Source of the DNA: Burhinus oedicnemus
Lineage: Eukaryota > Chordata > Aves > Charadriiformes > Burhinidae
Length of the DNA stretch: 64,000 nt
Assembly (NCBI GenBank): GCA_008921705.1
Contig: VFFE01007081.1
Span: 1,665,011 to 1,729,010 of the forward strand
Reading direction: 5' to 3'
Part shown: piece by piece, positions 26,342 to 38,410 of the stretch
Layout of the letters: every line of letters starts with the position of its first letter
Position numbering within the stretch: the stretch's first letter is position 1
Position numbers and translations under genes: made by a program
Notes under the pieces: model-generated
What the model saw: only the letters and a program-made list of their open reading frames with translations
What the model was told of the DNA's origin: nothing
The model's database searches: none

Positions 26342-27330
26342 AAGATCAGGAGGCATCTACTGCAACCTGCTGTCAAAGCAGTATGAGCTGTGTGTTCAGA
26401 TGTGGTTGCTCAGGGTTTTGTCCAGTTGGTCCTAAAAACCTGCAAGGATGGAGACTGCACAGCCTCTCTGGGCAATGTATTCCACTGCTTCACTGTCCAA
26501 ACAGTGGAAAAAACAGATTTTCGTCTGATGTCCAGTCTGAACCTCTCATTTCAACTTATGCCTGTTGTCTCCCATTCTCCTGCCATCCACCACTGTGAAG
26601 AGCCTGGCTCCATCTTCTCCATAACTTCCTTGTAGGTACCAGGAGCTGCTGTCAGGTCTCACCAAAACTGTCTTTTCTCCAGGCTGAACAAGCCCAGCTC
26701 CCTCAGTCTCTCCTCATGAGGCAAGTGCTTCAGGTTATCGATGTCTTTTGTGTATTGGAGGACCTAAAACTGTCGTCTAGGAAGTGCTGAGTAGAGGGGG
26801 CTGTGGCCATGGGGCTCCCATTCATGCAGCCCTGGGTGCCACTAGCTGTCTTTCCTGCCAGGGCCACTGCCGGCTTCTGCTTAGCTCATGCCTGCTCACA
26901 CCCACAGGGCAATGTCCTCAGAACTGCTCCCCTGCCAGTATTGTTGTAGGGGTTATTCCTCCCCAGTTGCAGGATTTTGCATTTGTCCTTGTTGAGTTTC
27001 ATCAGGCTCCTGTCAGCTCTCTCCTTCAGCCTGTCTAGGTCCCCCTGAATGGCAGCTTGGCTCCCACCATTTTGGAGTGAGCTGCAAACCTGATGACAGT
27101 GAGCTCCACCACCTCTGGGTCACTGACAAAGATGTTAACCAGGACAGGTCCCGGGACAGACCCCTGCTTGTAACCAGTAGAACACGACCCATTGACCATC
27201 ACGCTCTGAGCCCAACCAGCCAGTAAACTTTGTGCCCACACAGACTGTAACATCCTAACATGGATTCAAGAATATTGTGGGAGGTGTGTTGAAAGCCTTG
27301 CTGAAGTCAAATGCGTCCACTTTTTCCTTG
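26342..27330 (-). mobile_element. CR1 LINE, older diverged copy
   Basis: The ORF2 C-terminus and part of the reverse transcriptase are recognisable on the minus strand. The RT block reads QGSVPGPVLVNIF at 27125-27166. Motif C has decayed from FADD to FAAH at 27077-27088. At the right edge DFSKAF of motif A is still legible near 27290-27310. The left part corresponds to the CR1 C-terminal block, here as CTCTCTGGGCAATGTATTCC. Indels and stops are frequent, and no clean 8-bp tail is seen. Divergence is clearly greater than in the other copies, so this is an old insertion of a different lineage. Confidence 0.9.
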
Positions 27331-28956
27331 TTTGGCCTTTTACTTCTAAAGTATCCCTTATTTTAAGTGCATTTTGCTGACACCGTTCTTTGGAAATTTT
27401 TGAAGCAGCTGTTTTGACTGACTGGACCAGAATCTATTCTTTTTACAAATGGCCTTTTGCTTTTGTTTTATTGAGTAAAAATCAGAATGAGTGATATTTG
27501 CCATTTAATAAAAGAGGTAGCAAAGCCTGTTAAGGAAAGGAATGCTAAAATTTCATAGTTTGTTCAATAAGTAATAATCTGCTGTGCCAGACTCTCTTAG
27601 GCTTTTTAAAAATGTGTATCTGTAGTGGAAATTATTTCTATTAATTATAAAGACAACTTATAATACAGTCTAGTGGAAAGCTTTGTTTTCATACCAGTAT
27701 CTTTCAAAAAGGTCATCTGTCAGCCTCTGAAATTGCTTTCAGGCAGTCTCTGTTTAGGCTGATTTTTAAATGTGTTCTTACAGATAATCCCGTCCAGGTA
27801 AGTCCTATCAGAATGAAAAAGTTCATTTCTATGTAGCTGCAGTCTCTAAACTATCACAGTTTAGGGATTCAAATGTAATTTTTGCATTTAAGAAGCTCTA
27901 TTGTGTCTGTATGTGCATGCACAAAAGCTTGCATCTTAGACACCAAAATACTGAAGTACTTGAATTTCGTTTTCCGATATGGCAGGTGGTGCTTCTAAAG
28001 CCACCTAGGTACCAAAGGATTTACGCAAGCAGTGGGGCTGTTAAAAGCATCTGGGTATCTATCTTCATCATACTTTACCTCTCTCAACTTTAGTCATCTC
28101 AAGCATGTAGTCAAAGAGTATCCTAGATTCCCCCAGCCATCAGTAGAGAGAGACAGATCCACCACACAATGAATTCTTCAGTGCAATCCAGAAACCTCCT
28201 GGGCTGCTTGTGCCCTGTACAATTTTAGATTGTATATTGCCGCCATGATTAAAAAAATACATGTTTATATTTGGTTCTAAATAGCATGATTGTATCCACT
28301 TAATATCTAAGGCCTGAAAAATCAAATTCTTGAAAGGGTTTATAAAATGGTGTTTAAGAATTTTTCAGCCCTTATTTTTACTGTCCATATTTAGTACAAA
28401 GCCCATAAGGCTGGTCTTTAAGTCTGAAAGACTTCTCAGACTCCTTTTTGCATGTAAAAGCAAAATGGAAGAATGAAAAGCATTCAGAAATTATGTGATA
28501 ACAAACTTCTATGTATATTGGGGGGGGTGTGGGGTGTGTCTTCTTTCTGTAGTACTTACATGGCAGTTTTCATTGAGGGTAGCTGTCCTCTGCTGTGTAC
28601 ACAAGGAGTCAGGGTCTTGGGGACTTTTCACTTCAGTGGTGGAAATGAAAACAGAATATATGCACAAACTGCAGAACAGCTTCCCTGGCCAAAGCCCACT
28701 CTGTTTCATTGGTTTTATTTCATTTTTCTTCATGCATTCAGATAATAAGAAAACAATGTATTCTAATTTCTTCATCCTGTAAAAGATAAATATGTATGAA
28801 GCAAAGACTAAGACTTTATTAATATTAAAGAAAACAAGTGTGCTTAGTCAGGTCAGAGGTATTAAGTGGAAATACTCTGGAGAAATATTTCATACTATAT
28901 GGAAATCTCTATGCATATAGTAAAAGACTGCATAAACAGTCTCCTTTTTATTCCAG

Positions 28957-29066
28957 GTGGTAAGTGGTAGTGAATTTCTTGTAGAAGGGCGTCCACCAGA
29001 AGCTATGGGACAGGATAAATTGAAGAAAGAGCTTCATTTGGGATTTGAGCGCATCAAAATAGCCAG
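28957..29066 (+). other. Candidate 110-bp exon
   Basis: The acceptor is strong (CTCCTTTTTATTCCAG, ending 28956) and the donor is CAG|GTAGTG at 29066/29067. One frame is open across the whole segment and reads like protein, including SGSEFLVEGRPPEAMGQDKL. The stop TAG comes only after the donor, within the presumed intron. Length 110 implies a phase change. I recognise no family. It may be coding, a lncRNA exon or a retrocopy scrap. Confidence 0.2.
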
Positions 29067-29079
29067 GTAGTGGGCTCTC

Positions 29080-29340
29080 AGTCTCCAGCCGTTTTTCAGG
29101 GCGCAGCACCGACGGCTGGAAGGTAAACAGGAACCGCCTGTGCCGGCATGCAGCGCAGAGAGGCAGGCGAGTACCCGGGTACCTCCGCTGTGAGCAGAGT
29201 TTGAAGCGGCAGCCCTGGCCAGGAGGGTAAGAGAGAAGGGGAGCGAGGTGGGGACACACCAATGGGTACCTGGAGGCACGCTGCAGTCGGCATGAGCAGC
29301 CATTTCTCAGGCTCCTCGGCTCTGCCACGCTTCAGCTCAA
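29080..29340. promoter_or_regulatory. GC-rich, CpG-enriched patch
   Basis: CpG dinucleotides are much commoner here than in the AT-rich flanks. The patch includes a perfect 12-bp palindrome GTACCCGGGTAC at 29171-29182. It could be a weak or eroded CpG-island promoter. No TATA box or clear initiator is visible. Confidence 0.25.
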
Positions 29341-29869
29341 AAAGCCCTGGGAAAGAGATAAGTCAGTCAGTTAAACAGAATAATTATATTCCTTCAGAAG
29401 CAAATGAAAGTGGCACATGTTCAACACGGATCTCCTCCCCCTCCTTCTTGATCATAACAGAAGATTTGGGCGGATTTCCTATTCAGAGGCAATCAGTGAG
29501 CGTGGAGAGCGAGGGATGCGGGATGCCCTGGCTGACCTTCAGAAGAATTATTGTTTCTTTCACTCATGGTTTCTCCCCCCATCTCCCTTGCACAAGGCTT
29601 GGGAGCTACTGAAGCTTTCTGTTTAAAAACAGGTGCATAAGTGGAGCTGTCTGCTGCGGGGATGTAATTGATTCAGGACAACAGTGCCCCTAATCAGACA
29701 GCTGCTTTTGTCGTCTTGCCCTTTTGTGTGAGGGAATAGGAAAATAGCTATCACTATGCGTTTTAGCCAGGAAATATTCCACAAATATTTGTCAAGTAAT
29801 GTGTGTTTAGAATATTGCTTGAAATTATACATATATTTTACACTTTCCCCTCCTTTACTGCTTAAAACT

Positions 29870-30560
29870 GTCAGGCTTTAAAGCATACAATTTAATTAGC
29901 AATGGCATTTTAATACAGTTACTGGCACTGGCTGTGCTGTATGCAAATAATTTATTTCAGGGAAATTGTATTGGGATTGAAAACGTTTTTTCTTTCCCAG
30001 GAAGTATTATAATTCCTAATTGACTGAAGCTTTGCTGATTTAGAAATGCATTCAAAGAAACCAAGAAGCAAGTCAAGGGTATAGGGGGATTAAAGTTACT
30101 GTCACTCTTATGCAAATGTCTGTCACCCTGCACAAGGCTCACAAATTAAAATTGAAGTGCCGCTTTGCTGCTGCAGTCATGCTTTCAGAATAATCAGTGA
30201 TTAATTCAGCTGACATACCGCAACTGTTTCCTAAAACCAGAGCATCATTCTTGTATAACACGGCACATTTATATTGTTAGAGAAGATTTATATCAATTTC
30301 ATTCTGCATTCAGATTTTTGAAAGTTGCTAGATATGAACCAAGTGCACTTGCTTGCCCTGAAGATGAGTTTTCCATGTGCCACGCCATGCTTGTCGTTAC
30401 AGATTAGTGCATCGTTTAGAGGGAAAAGGCATAGATAGAATAGATAAAATATTTTGCATATGCATAATCAACACAATTGCAAATAAAGGCAAAAGTCTTG
30501 GGAGGCAAAACACAGCTGTAATGCTAATGTTGAGTGAATAATTTTCTTGATGAATTTAGC
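29870..30560. promoter_or_regulatory. Candidate conserved non-coding element (POU-motif rich)
   Basis: The region is AT-rich and stop-dense in all frames, yet rich in homeodomain and POU-type motifs. Octamer ATGCAAAT occurs at 29941-29948 and again at 30110-30117. The palindrome TGCATATGCA lies at 30455-30464. TTAATT and ATTAGCAAT motifs also occur. This texture resembles vertebrate developmental enhancers. Conservation itself cannot be seen from one sequence. Confidence 0.2.
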
Positions 30561-33239
30561 CTCCGTGTCTGCTCACTAAATATCCTCAAACATATTGTAA
30601 TTTTGGAAAATTTGGTTATTCTTTAGAATTGCTGCACTGTTGGGGTTTTTTGTTTTATTTTTTATTCTTCGGTTTGCATGCAATTTGTGATTATAAAATA
30701 TTTGATATTCAGCCTGCAGGCTTTATTAGCTAGTAGTCATCAATCATATAAACATACCTCACTTCTGTCTGCTGGTTGGATTGGTGTAATTCCTTTAGGA
30801 ATACCATCTGCAAACAGCCTGTAGCAAAGTGTTAGAACTTTGTGTGGTGTATTATAGTATGTCCTAGAATTAGTTGCTTTCTGTTTGTAAGGCAAAATTT
30901 TAAAATGTATGTAGCTGCAGTCTTTGAAGGAAGGGCAAAAGCTAAAATGATGGTTATGTTTCCCATGGGATATATATTCTTTTCTCACCATGTTTTCATC
31001 TAGTTTGTCTGGTTGGACGTTTTCTTGCTATTTTTCAGCAGAAGGGAGTTGATTTGCTTTTTTATGTAATGTTTATAATGTCATTTATAAGCAAATTAAT
31101 AATGATCACAAGTACTTTGAGAGAGGATCTATAAGAATTCTCTATCTGAAAAGAATTGGAACCTCTTTCTGGTACAATATAAACAACTTATTAGCAAGGA
31201 ATAAGGGAAAAAGTGTTATTTCAGAACAGTTAGTGTCCTTCCTAGAGTGATTGGATGATTGCTTTACATTTTGTGGAAGGAAATATTTACTTTAGTGGTA
31301 ATAAGTTTTATTTCACTTTCTTATTCTAGTTTTTGGAAGCTACTGCAGTGAATCCAATTAGGCAGTTCAGTAGTGTCTTAACATATACACAGGCTGCCCA
31401 ATGATTCGGGAATATTCTCTGTGATCGTGTTCTAATGAGTAGCAGATGGGTTATATCAAGAGCCATTACAAAAAGTATAAAGCTATAAGCCTTTTGAAGT
31501 ATTTTCATACAGAAATAAAATCTTGTGTTTTCAAAAACAGTAAATCAAGAATATAAATGTCCTTACAACTTGCGGGGGGTAGAAGACCTTAAATGGGCTT
31601 ATTTTAGTTCATGCGATTTAAAACTATTTAGATGTACAAGCACCAAACAACAGGCCACTGCTTCCAGTAGTGTCTGTATTCTTGCATTTGTTTTTCCATA
31701 AATCCATTAGTCAGGCACCACTCTTCAATAGCCTCTGTATTGGGTTTTACAAAGCATTACCTTCAGTTATTCTAAAATCAGCAAGTTATATATACCAGAA
31801 GAAAATAACAAATACTGCATTTGTCAGTGGCTCTGTACCAGTGGTAGGGTTGCAATCAAACTCTCATACATTAGATATTGTTGATGGTTCAGATTGCATA
31901 AATCATCACTCTCACAGTACAGAAGAATGAATGATTGCCCAAAGCAAAAGAGTGTTTGCAAAGAGCTCATCGTATGCCGTTTTCTTTCATGATACGTTTG
32001 ATGACCAAGTACAAAACCTTCCTAACTCCATAGCTGTTATTCAGGAACATGATTTATTTTGATGTGAGGAAGGAAGGTCAAATTCACTTTAACAACACTC
32101 TATTTCCCCCACCTGTGTTTTTACTATGTTTAGTGTCTAGATGTTGACTATCAAACCATGTTTCTCAAGGCCTTATTTGAGAAAATTATCTGGATGCAGT
32201 TTTTATGTCTGTGACATGCACTGCATTTTCAGGGATTGCTAGAAGTAGATCAACAAGATGGGTCCCTTTAGCACCTGTAATTTTTAGTCTCCATTTTGCG
32301 GCTTCCTGTCACCCCTACCCACAGGCATTGATCCCCAGCGAGGCACGCGGTATTGGCTGTTGGTCCAGTGGCTGTCTGGGGTCTGAAGGCTTTGCTCAGT
32401 CTTAAAGCTTTTCCCTTATAGCTCTTAACTTTACAATTTATTAAAGCAGTACACCTCAGTGAGCCGTATTGGCTATTGCTATCCTTTCACATCGTGAAGC
32501 AACAATTTACAAACTGGAACTACCTTTTCTTTCTCCCTCTGAAAGTAATTATTACCTACAAAGCTGTAATAAATCAGAACGCTTAAAGGTGGCCCAGGGG
32601 AGCTTTTATTTTTGTAAAACCTTGTCAGTCATGGTTTGGTTTTGCAAAAACTCCTAGAATAGTTCCTTGTTTTGTTTTTATTTGAAATTTCAGACTAATG
32701 AAGTTGAGAAGCTTTGGATTAAAGGTTGTTGTTGGGCTTTCCCTTATTACTTTTTTTATACTGTTACCAATGCTATATCAGATATTAGATGTAGTAAATC
32801 AGTTCTTTTTAATTCCCAGACTGCAAAACATTTAAGCTGGGATGAAGGAAGGATACACATTTTTGTATCTCTCCCAGATCTACCTATGTCTAGCCAGACC
32901 ATTTAATTGCTTACATTACTCTCTATTTGAGGATGGTTTGCCTTGAGCAGCAAGTTAGCTTGCAGAAAAGGACACATCGTGCTCTCAGCAATGCTGGAGA
33001 GCTAATGCCAGGCTAAGCCACAGCACTGGTACTGGTGGCGTTAGAAGGGTGCACTTACTGTGCTGGGGGCTGCAGCTGTTTTACGTGCTCACAGAGGCTG
33101 CTGCAGATGCAGGCGCCTCAAGTCCTTGCTGTACAGTGGCAACTTTATTTTGCATCCTGCAGATATATTTTGCATTGTGCACAGTGTTACTGGAAGTGCC
33201 TTGAAGTACTTCTGCTAGAGGATACAAAACACCTCGTAA

Positions 33240-33294
33240 GATGTGGGGTTGGACTAGATGATCTTCAACGGTCGCTTCCAACCCAAGCCATTCC
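33240..33294 (+). mobile_element. CR1 3'-tail fragment
   Basis: Only the terminal CR1 block survives: GGGGTTGGACTAGATGATC, then CGCTTCCAACCCAAGCCATTC. It matches the ends of the copies at 5988 and 40437 with several substitutions. The terminal 8-bp unit is degraded. CR1 sequence may extend a little further left but is no longer legible. Confidence 0.8.
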
Positions 33295-34329
33295 TGATAA
33301 TAGGATGATATGATGTTCCAGGAAAAAATCTCTTGAAAGAGAAGTTAGCCCCAACATTGTCAAAGATGGTGATGTTACAGTGATTTGGGCAAAGAAATAT
33401 GGCAGCTCTGCTCCTGCAAACACTGAAAACTAAAATGATTTCTAAAACTATTCTACATACTGAGCCTTTAGTTTTACCTCAGTAAAATGGATTTCTTCTC
33501 TTAATAGAAAAGTCATTCCTTTTTTTACAGTGAATTAAGTCAGAGTTTCCAAAGTTGATATATATTCTTTTTTAACAAACTGAATGGGACTAACTTAACA
33601 GCAGTTTTTGGTAGGGCAGACAAGGTTAAAAGCATCAGTGGAGAGAGCAGACATAGGCTGTCTAGAGAGTATCTGTTGGAATAGTTGAGGTGGTTTTAGC
33701 AAGGGAAGTGTAGTTACAAACCGTTTTCTGTTTACTGTCTTTTTTCCAGACAGTAAATCTACTAGCCAGTTAGTACTTGTAATGCAAAGAAATTGGAAGT
33801 GCTGATGCACTCATGAAGCTATATTGGGAATATCAGAGGTGTAAAGATGAATTGGCACAACTGCGGAAGGAAGAGCACAGCCCTACAGCGTGGTTCAGGT
33901 GGGCACAGGCTGGAGCTGTTGATTTCGCATGTTTTAAGTCTTTCCTGTCTGTTGTCCCTCTGCTCCAGAGCAGCAAAGGTAAAGAGGTCACAGGAGAAAA
34001 AAAGTTATCTTCCAATGATGTATATTGTAAGCAACATTTTGTAGATTCCTTAATATAGGAATGAAGCTGTTACTGTAATTCTTACTGTATTTGTGGAGTA
34101 GCTGCAGGCTACAAACAAAACAAGATAAAAGACCAACCCAGAAAAGTGTCTTAAATGGGTGGGGACTGTTAAACCACTGGACGGGTGATTAGATGTATTT
34201 GAGAAACACAACTGTTACTTTAGGTGACAGTCTAGACCAAGGCATAGTGACAATGCATTGATACGCAGGGCCAGCTATCTAAAAACACTAGACCCCCGTT
34301 AAAATAGACACCTTTTTTATTATTATTAA

Positions 34330-34740
34330 AAAATCATTGAAGTATGAAATGCAATGCTAGAAGAACAATGGAAAATGAAAATTAAGGAATTGCAAATAAT
34401 TCTTCCATTTCAAACACTCTCCAATTAAATGCCTGCATAACCTCTGCTGGTCATTAACTGAGATGAGCTAATGAAGAACGCACAAAACAGTTGGGCTGTA
34501 GCTCTGCTGTACAATCAGCCCTGTGAATAAAATTGTTACCCAATAGTAATGAAGTGTTATTGAAGCTGATTGATAGTAAAACTCCAGCTGACTTTGATGA
34601 GGAAAGAGAGGAACCAGGATCTCGCTCTCCATCTTTAGCTAATAGAGAGACTTTTAACATCATTGGAAAGGGAAAGAAATTCTGCTTCAACTTTTCACTG
34701 AAACACCTCCAATAAATAGGATTATACATTTGTAAGCTCT
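34330..34740. promoter_or_regulatory. Candidate conserved non-coding element
   Basis: The sequence is balanced in composition, free of microsatellites and rich in homeodomain-like cores (CCAATTAAAT, TCATTAACT, GCTAATGAAG). A + strand frame of 60 codons at 34533-34715 runs through it but lacks flanking splice signals. The call rests on texture alone. Confidence 0.15.
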
Positions 34741-37689
34741 TCTGATCTAAAATAAACTCAGCAGACTAACAAATGCCTGCTCAAACAACTGAGTGGTGTC
34801 ATTGCAGAGGATGAAGGAACAGTAACTCTGAAATGAAGGCAGTGTATGTAGAGTCAAATCATTCCCTCTTTAACTTCTCTACACATATATTGGGAGAATT
34901 AGTGAAAAAACTTGTTCTCAACTGCCAGTGATACACTCATGAAAGTATCACAAATCACAAAAACAGTCCCACATACATTTAATGGCGTGTTCCCAAATGA
35001 CAGGAATCTCCTCTGCTTCTAGCGTGTTTAAAAACTATGCATGAAATCAGGCTGTTGGTGAAAAGGAGCAAAAGTAAAAGTGACACTGGATGAAAAGGTG
35101 AAACACTGAAGAACTAAACCAAGATGTTACTTGGTCTTACAGTCCCCATGAGCAGCGAGAAGCACAAGCTCCTTTTTGATACCCCACAAAACTTCAGTAG
35201 CTTGGGGTATTTTTGTTTTTTTGTTGATTTGGGTGTTGGGTTTTTTTTCTCCTTAAAGCTTCAAGCTCTCTTGGAGATGTCACTCCTTCCTCCCTAATAA
35301 AGATTTGTGAATCGTGCACATATTAACTCCAGGCTCAGCAATCCTAATTTATAGGCTTTGTAGCTGCATGTAAAAATGCGGTAGAGCTCCCAGCTGGCAG
35401 GCTGTCTGGCTGCCCTCTGGGACAGCCCCTTGGACTGCACTCATGCTGCGCTCCTTCCAGGAGTTTTAGTCACCTCTTGCTAGACCTGCTAATGAGGATC
35501 TGTTGCCCATCTTTGTGTGGAGGGTGCAGCGGCAGCAGCAACAGCTAGTTAGTGTCAAGCTTGTTTACTCCTTTTTGGCAACTCCTTCTCCAATTAAAAG
35601 GAGCATCTGAGAGGTCGTAGTTGCAGCCCTTCTGCTTCCCTTCCCTGCTGCGGGCAAGTGCGTTCTCTGTTCACCTTTTTGTAACAAGGTAAATCTTTTA
35701 ATCTTCCGGTTCAAAGCCAAAACCAGTGGAAGGGTGTTCAAAAGCAATAATTACTTTTAATTTTTCTATAATGTCATCATCTTGAAAATTATATTCATCA
35801 GTGAACCTCTGTGAGAAAGTCAAGAACATCTGGTCCTGGAAAGGCAAATATGAGGTGAACATCTAGTTTGACCATTGTTCACCATGAAAAATTACTTTCC
35901 ATCATAAGAAGATGATATTTACTTGGCATTGCTTTTATATCCATAAATTTCAGCGCCTTTTACTCTTGCCAAAATAGTTTTTATTCTGAAAAGAAAATGT
36001 CAGAGAGTTGAGAACTTTAAGACTTTTGTCTGAAGTTGTTGCTGTTACATGGAAGATGCATGAAAGTTATAATGATGGGAAGAAATGTAAAAACCTTAAA
36101 ATAAACTTCTTTTGGAACTGGAATGATCCAATGAAATGAGTAGAATTACTGTAGTATAAGTCATGGTTTGGCCCAAAGTCTGAGTACTTCTGCAGTTTTT
36201 GGTAATTCCATGTAAGGCCATTGTAATTTTGATAGCGTACAGCGTGTGCAGTCAGTGTTGCCATTTCCTTCAGGTTAGCCCTAGTCATGCTTGTTTCCAT
36301 TACTTTTTAAATGTGCGCACAGCTGAGTGGTGGCAGGTTTTTTCTTCACTTGTGAAGAAACACAGAAACAGGGAAAAGGATCCCATAATGCTTCTTTAAA
36401 CTGGACTGTCAACAAACCCTAACTAGTTTCCAGAGAAAGCAAATACTCACTTATGTTTTCATAACACAGAAACCATCATCTCAAACCAGGAATAGTGCCA
36501 GCAAACTCTCATCCCTGAATAAGCAGCTTACTTGCTCAAACTCTTAGGCTGTGTGGGAATCGGCACTTTTCTCCCCCACAGTATCTGTTACCTGGTAAGT
36601 AGTCCAAGTGTTGCACATATTCATGATCAAGGGTTCATACTTTGAATTTCAATTGAGAGAGTTATTGCATGTAAAACCCTCACTCAGCCTTTACTAGCTA
36701 TTTAGAGTTGGTTAATAAGTTGCAACTATACCAGTAAGTGAATTTTTCACATGTTTGTATGGGATTAGATGGGATCTAATCTAATGGGACTGGATCAAAT
36801 TTGCTCTTTGATGCGTTCAGTGTGCCTGATTTGGGAAGTTCAGGTTTTTGGGTAGGCCCAGTACTGCTTGAAAGCTGCTGACTGGGGAGCTGTCAAAACC
36901 TAGGTCATAACCTAAATGCTAGTGTCATTACAACATCCAGCATTAAATTTCTTCAGGTCTAGCTTGGGCTGCTCCTAAAATTGGGGAGTAAGATGCTAAA
37001 CAGTCTCGGGCACAAGGTCTGGGGGTATGTGTTTGTTCTCTTGCCTCCAAAGCAGCAGGAACAAGTGGAAGTGTCAGGAGGTCACCTGGCTGAGACCTTG
37101 TAATGAGCTTGTGGCACAGCTTGGCACATACTGTTGTGGTTGAGTCTGCCTTGGACCAGTGCCAGGCTGGAAGAGAAGGAGTCGGGGGTGCATTTCATCC
37201 AGCATGCTGTTAAGAAGCTGAGTGCATGCTCCGTGTTGGTACTGTGTGGTTTCTTTTCTTTTTTTTCCTTGGGTCAGTTTGCTTAGTTTCTTTATTGGCT
37301 TCCTGAAAATCTCCAAGGAGAACTGAAAAGCTTTAATAGGTAATGAAATTAACCCTTTTACAACAACAATAGTGGAAAAAAATGACATTAATTTCTCAAA
37401 CTATGTGGTGTTGGGGGTTTTATGTAGTATTTGGGGAGTGGTGTGTTTTTATTTCTTTTAATATTTTTTATTATTATTTCTTAAGTAATATTGGTATTCT
37501 GAGAGATACAGAATACTTGTTGCAGAAGCTGGGAGCACAGGAAACTCAGGTATTCTGAAGCAAAGCGATAGGAACTGGAAAGTCCAGAGTTGCAGGTTAT
37601 TCCTGCTACGGGTGAAGGCACTGTAAGCACTCAAAGACTTCGCAAAGGTGCAGAGACATCCGGGGTGATTTTCTCCTGGAAAAGAGTCC

Positions 37690-37845
37690 GAATTAGCTCT
37701 CTTAGTGCTTGTCTGCAGGGGAAATTTGCCAGTGTAATTAAACTGCTCTAGTTACACAGGTGTAACTCCTTCTTCGGTCACTCTTGTTTCAGGAGGAGTG
37801 CCCGGGCAGGGAGTTTACACCAGAGTAACCACGGCAATGTGCTGC
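37690..37845. mobile_element. Ancient MITE-like DNA transposon remnant
   Basis: The left part reads CTTGTCTGCAGGGGAAATTT. A perfect 18-bp inverted repeat follows at 37750-37767 (AGTTACAC, AG, GTGTAACT), and GGGAGTTTACACCAGAGTAA lies at 37815-37834. I associate this succession of 'GTCTACA', 'TTACACxGGTGTAA' and 'GTTTACACCAG' blocks with a short non-autonomous DNA transposon common in turtles, crocodilians and birds. Both ends are eroded and the class (hAT-like) is uncertain. Confidence 0.4.
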
Positions 37846-38229
37846 CATACAAGTGCAGCGAGGCCATTTGCCAGCTGGTGCGTGCCAGGTGGTTGCCATC
37901 TGAAATGCTCAGGACAGCATTGCTCATGGTGAAAAAAAATGCCGAGCTGTGCCAGGGCCTTAGGCAGGACACACATTCCCATCAACGCCCTGAAAATAAA
38001 CATTTTAAGTCATAAGTCAAATCATTTCCCTATGTATATAAGCTCCAGCTGCCTTTGAAAACCTCCTATCACAGCTTTCTTTCACAGTTCAATTTGACAA
38101 AAAGATGAGTTTAACTGTTAGCATACAGCAGGCTTCTGACGTTTGATCCTTAACTCAGTTTCTCACCACCCCACCTTCCTACCACCCCTCTTTCTCTCCA
38201 CCCTGCCTGTGGCTGCAGAGTGATTCTTG

Positions 38230-38410
38230 ACTGAGGGAAAGGCTGGGAAGGGGGTGAGGCGACTAGCTGGAAGTGTGGGTGACCTGGCTCCAAGTCCTTG
38301 CTTGGCTGCAGACTTTCTGTATCGTCTTGGGTAAGGCAATCCCTCTGCAGTTTGATTTGTGCCCTGCAAAGGTGACGAGCAGCACATCTGTGACTCCGGG
38401 AAGAGCTGCG
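38230..38410 (+). mobile_element. Possible MIR-type SINE remnant
   Basis: The central core is the best part. CTGTATCGTCTTGGGTAAGG followed by CAAT aligns with the MIR core CTGTGTGACCTTGGGCAAGT followed by CACT at 17 of 24 positions by eye. The preceding GACCTGGCTCCAAGTCCTTG resembles the MIR 'CTGGCTCTGCCACT' region. Neither the tRNA head nor the 3' tail is clear. Confidence 0.3.

Larger units (their letters stand above)
27331..33239. other. Unique sequence with possible conserved regulatory DNA
   Basis: No gene is identified. The block contains an exon-like segment next to a GC-rich patch (28957-29340) and an AT-rich, motif-dense stretch (29870-30560), both listed separately. The rest, including 31000-33200, is ordinary single-copy DNA. 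Confidence 0.45.

Noticed and set aside
32341..32351. AGGCACGCGGT, an 11-base match to mature miR-124
   Set aside because: No complementary arm is found within hairpin distance and the match ends after the core, so it is coincidence.
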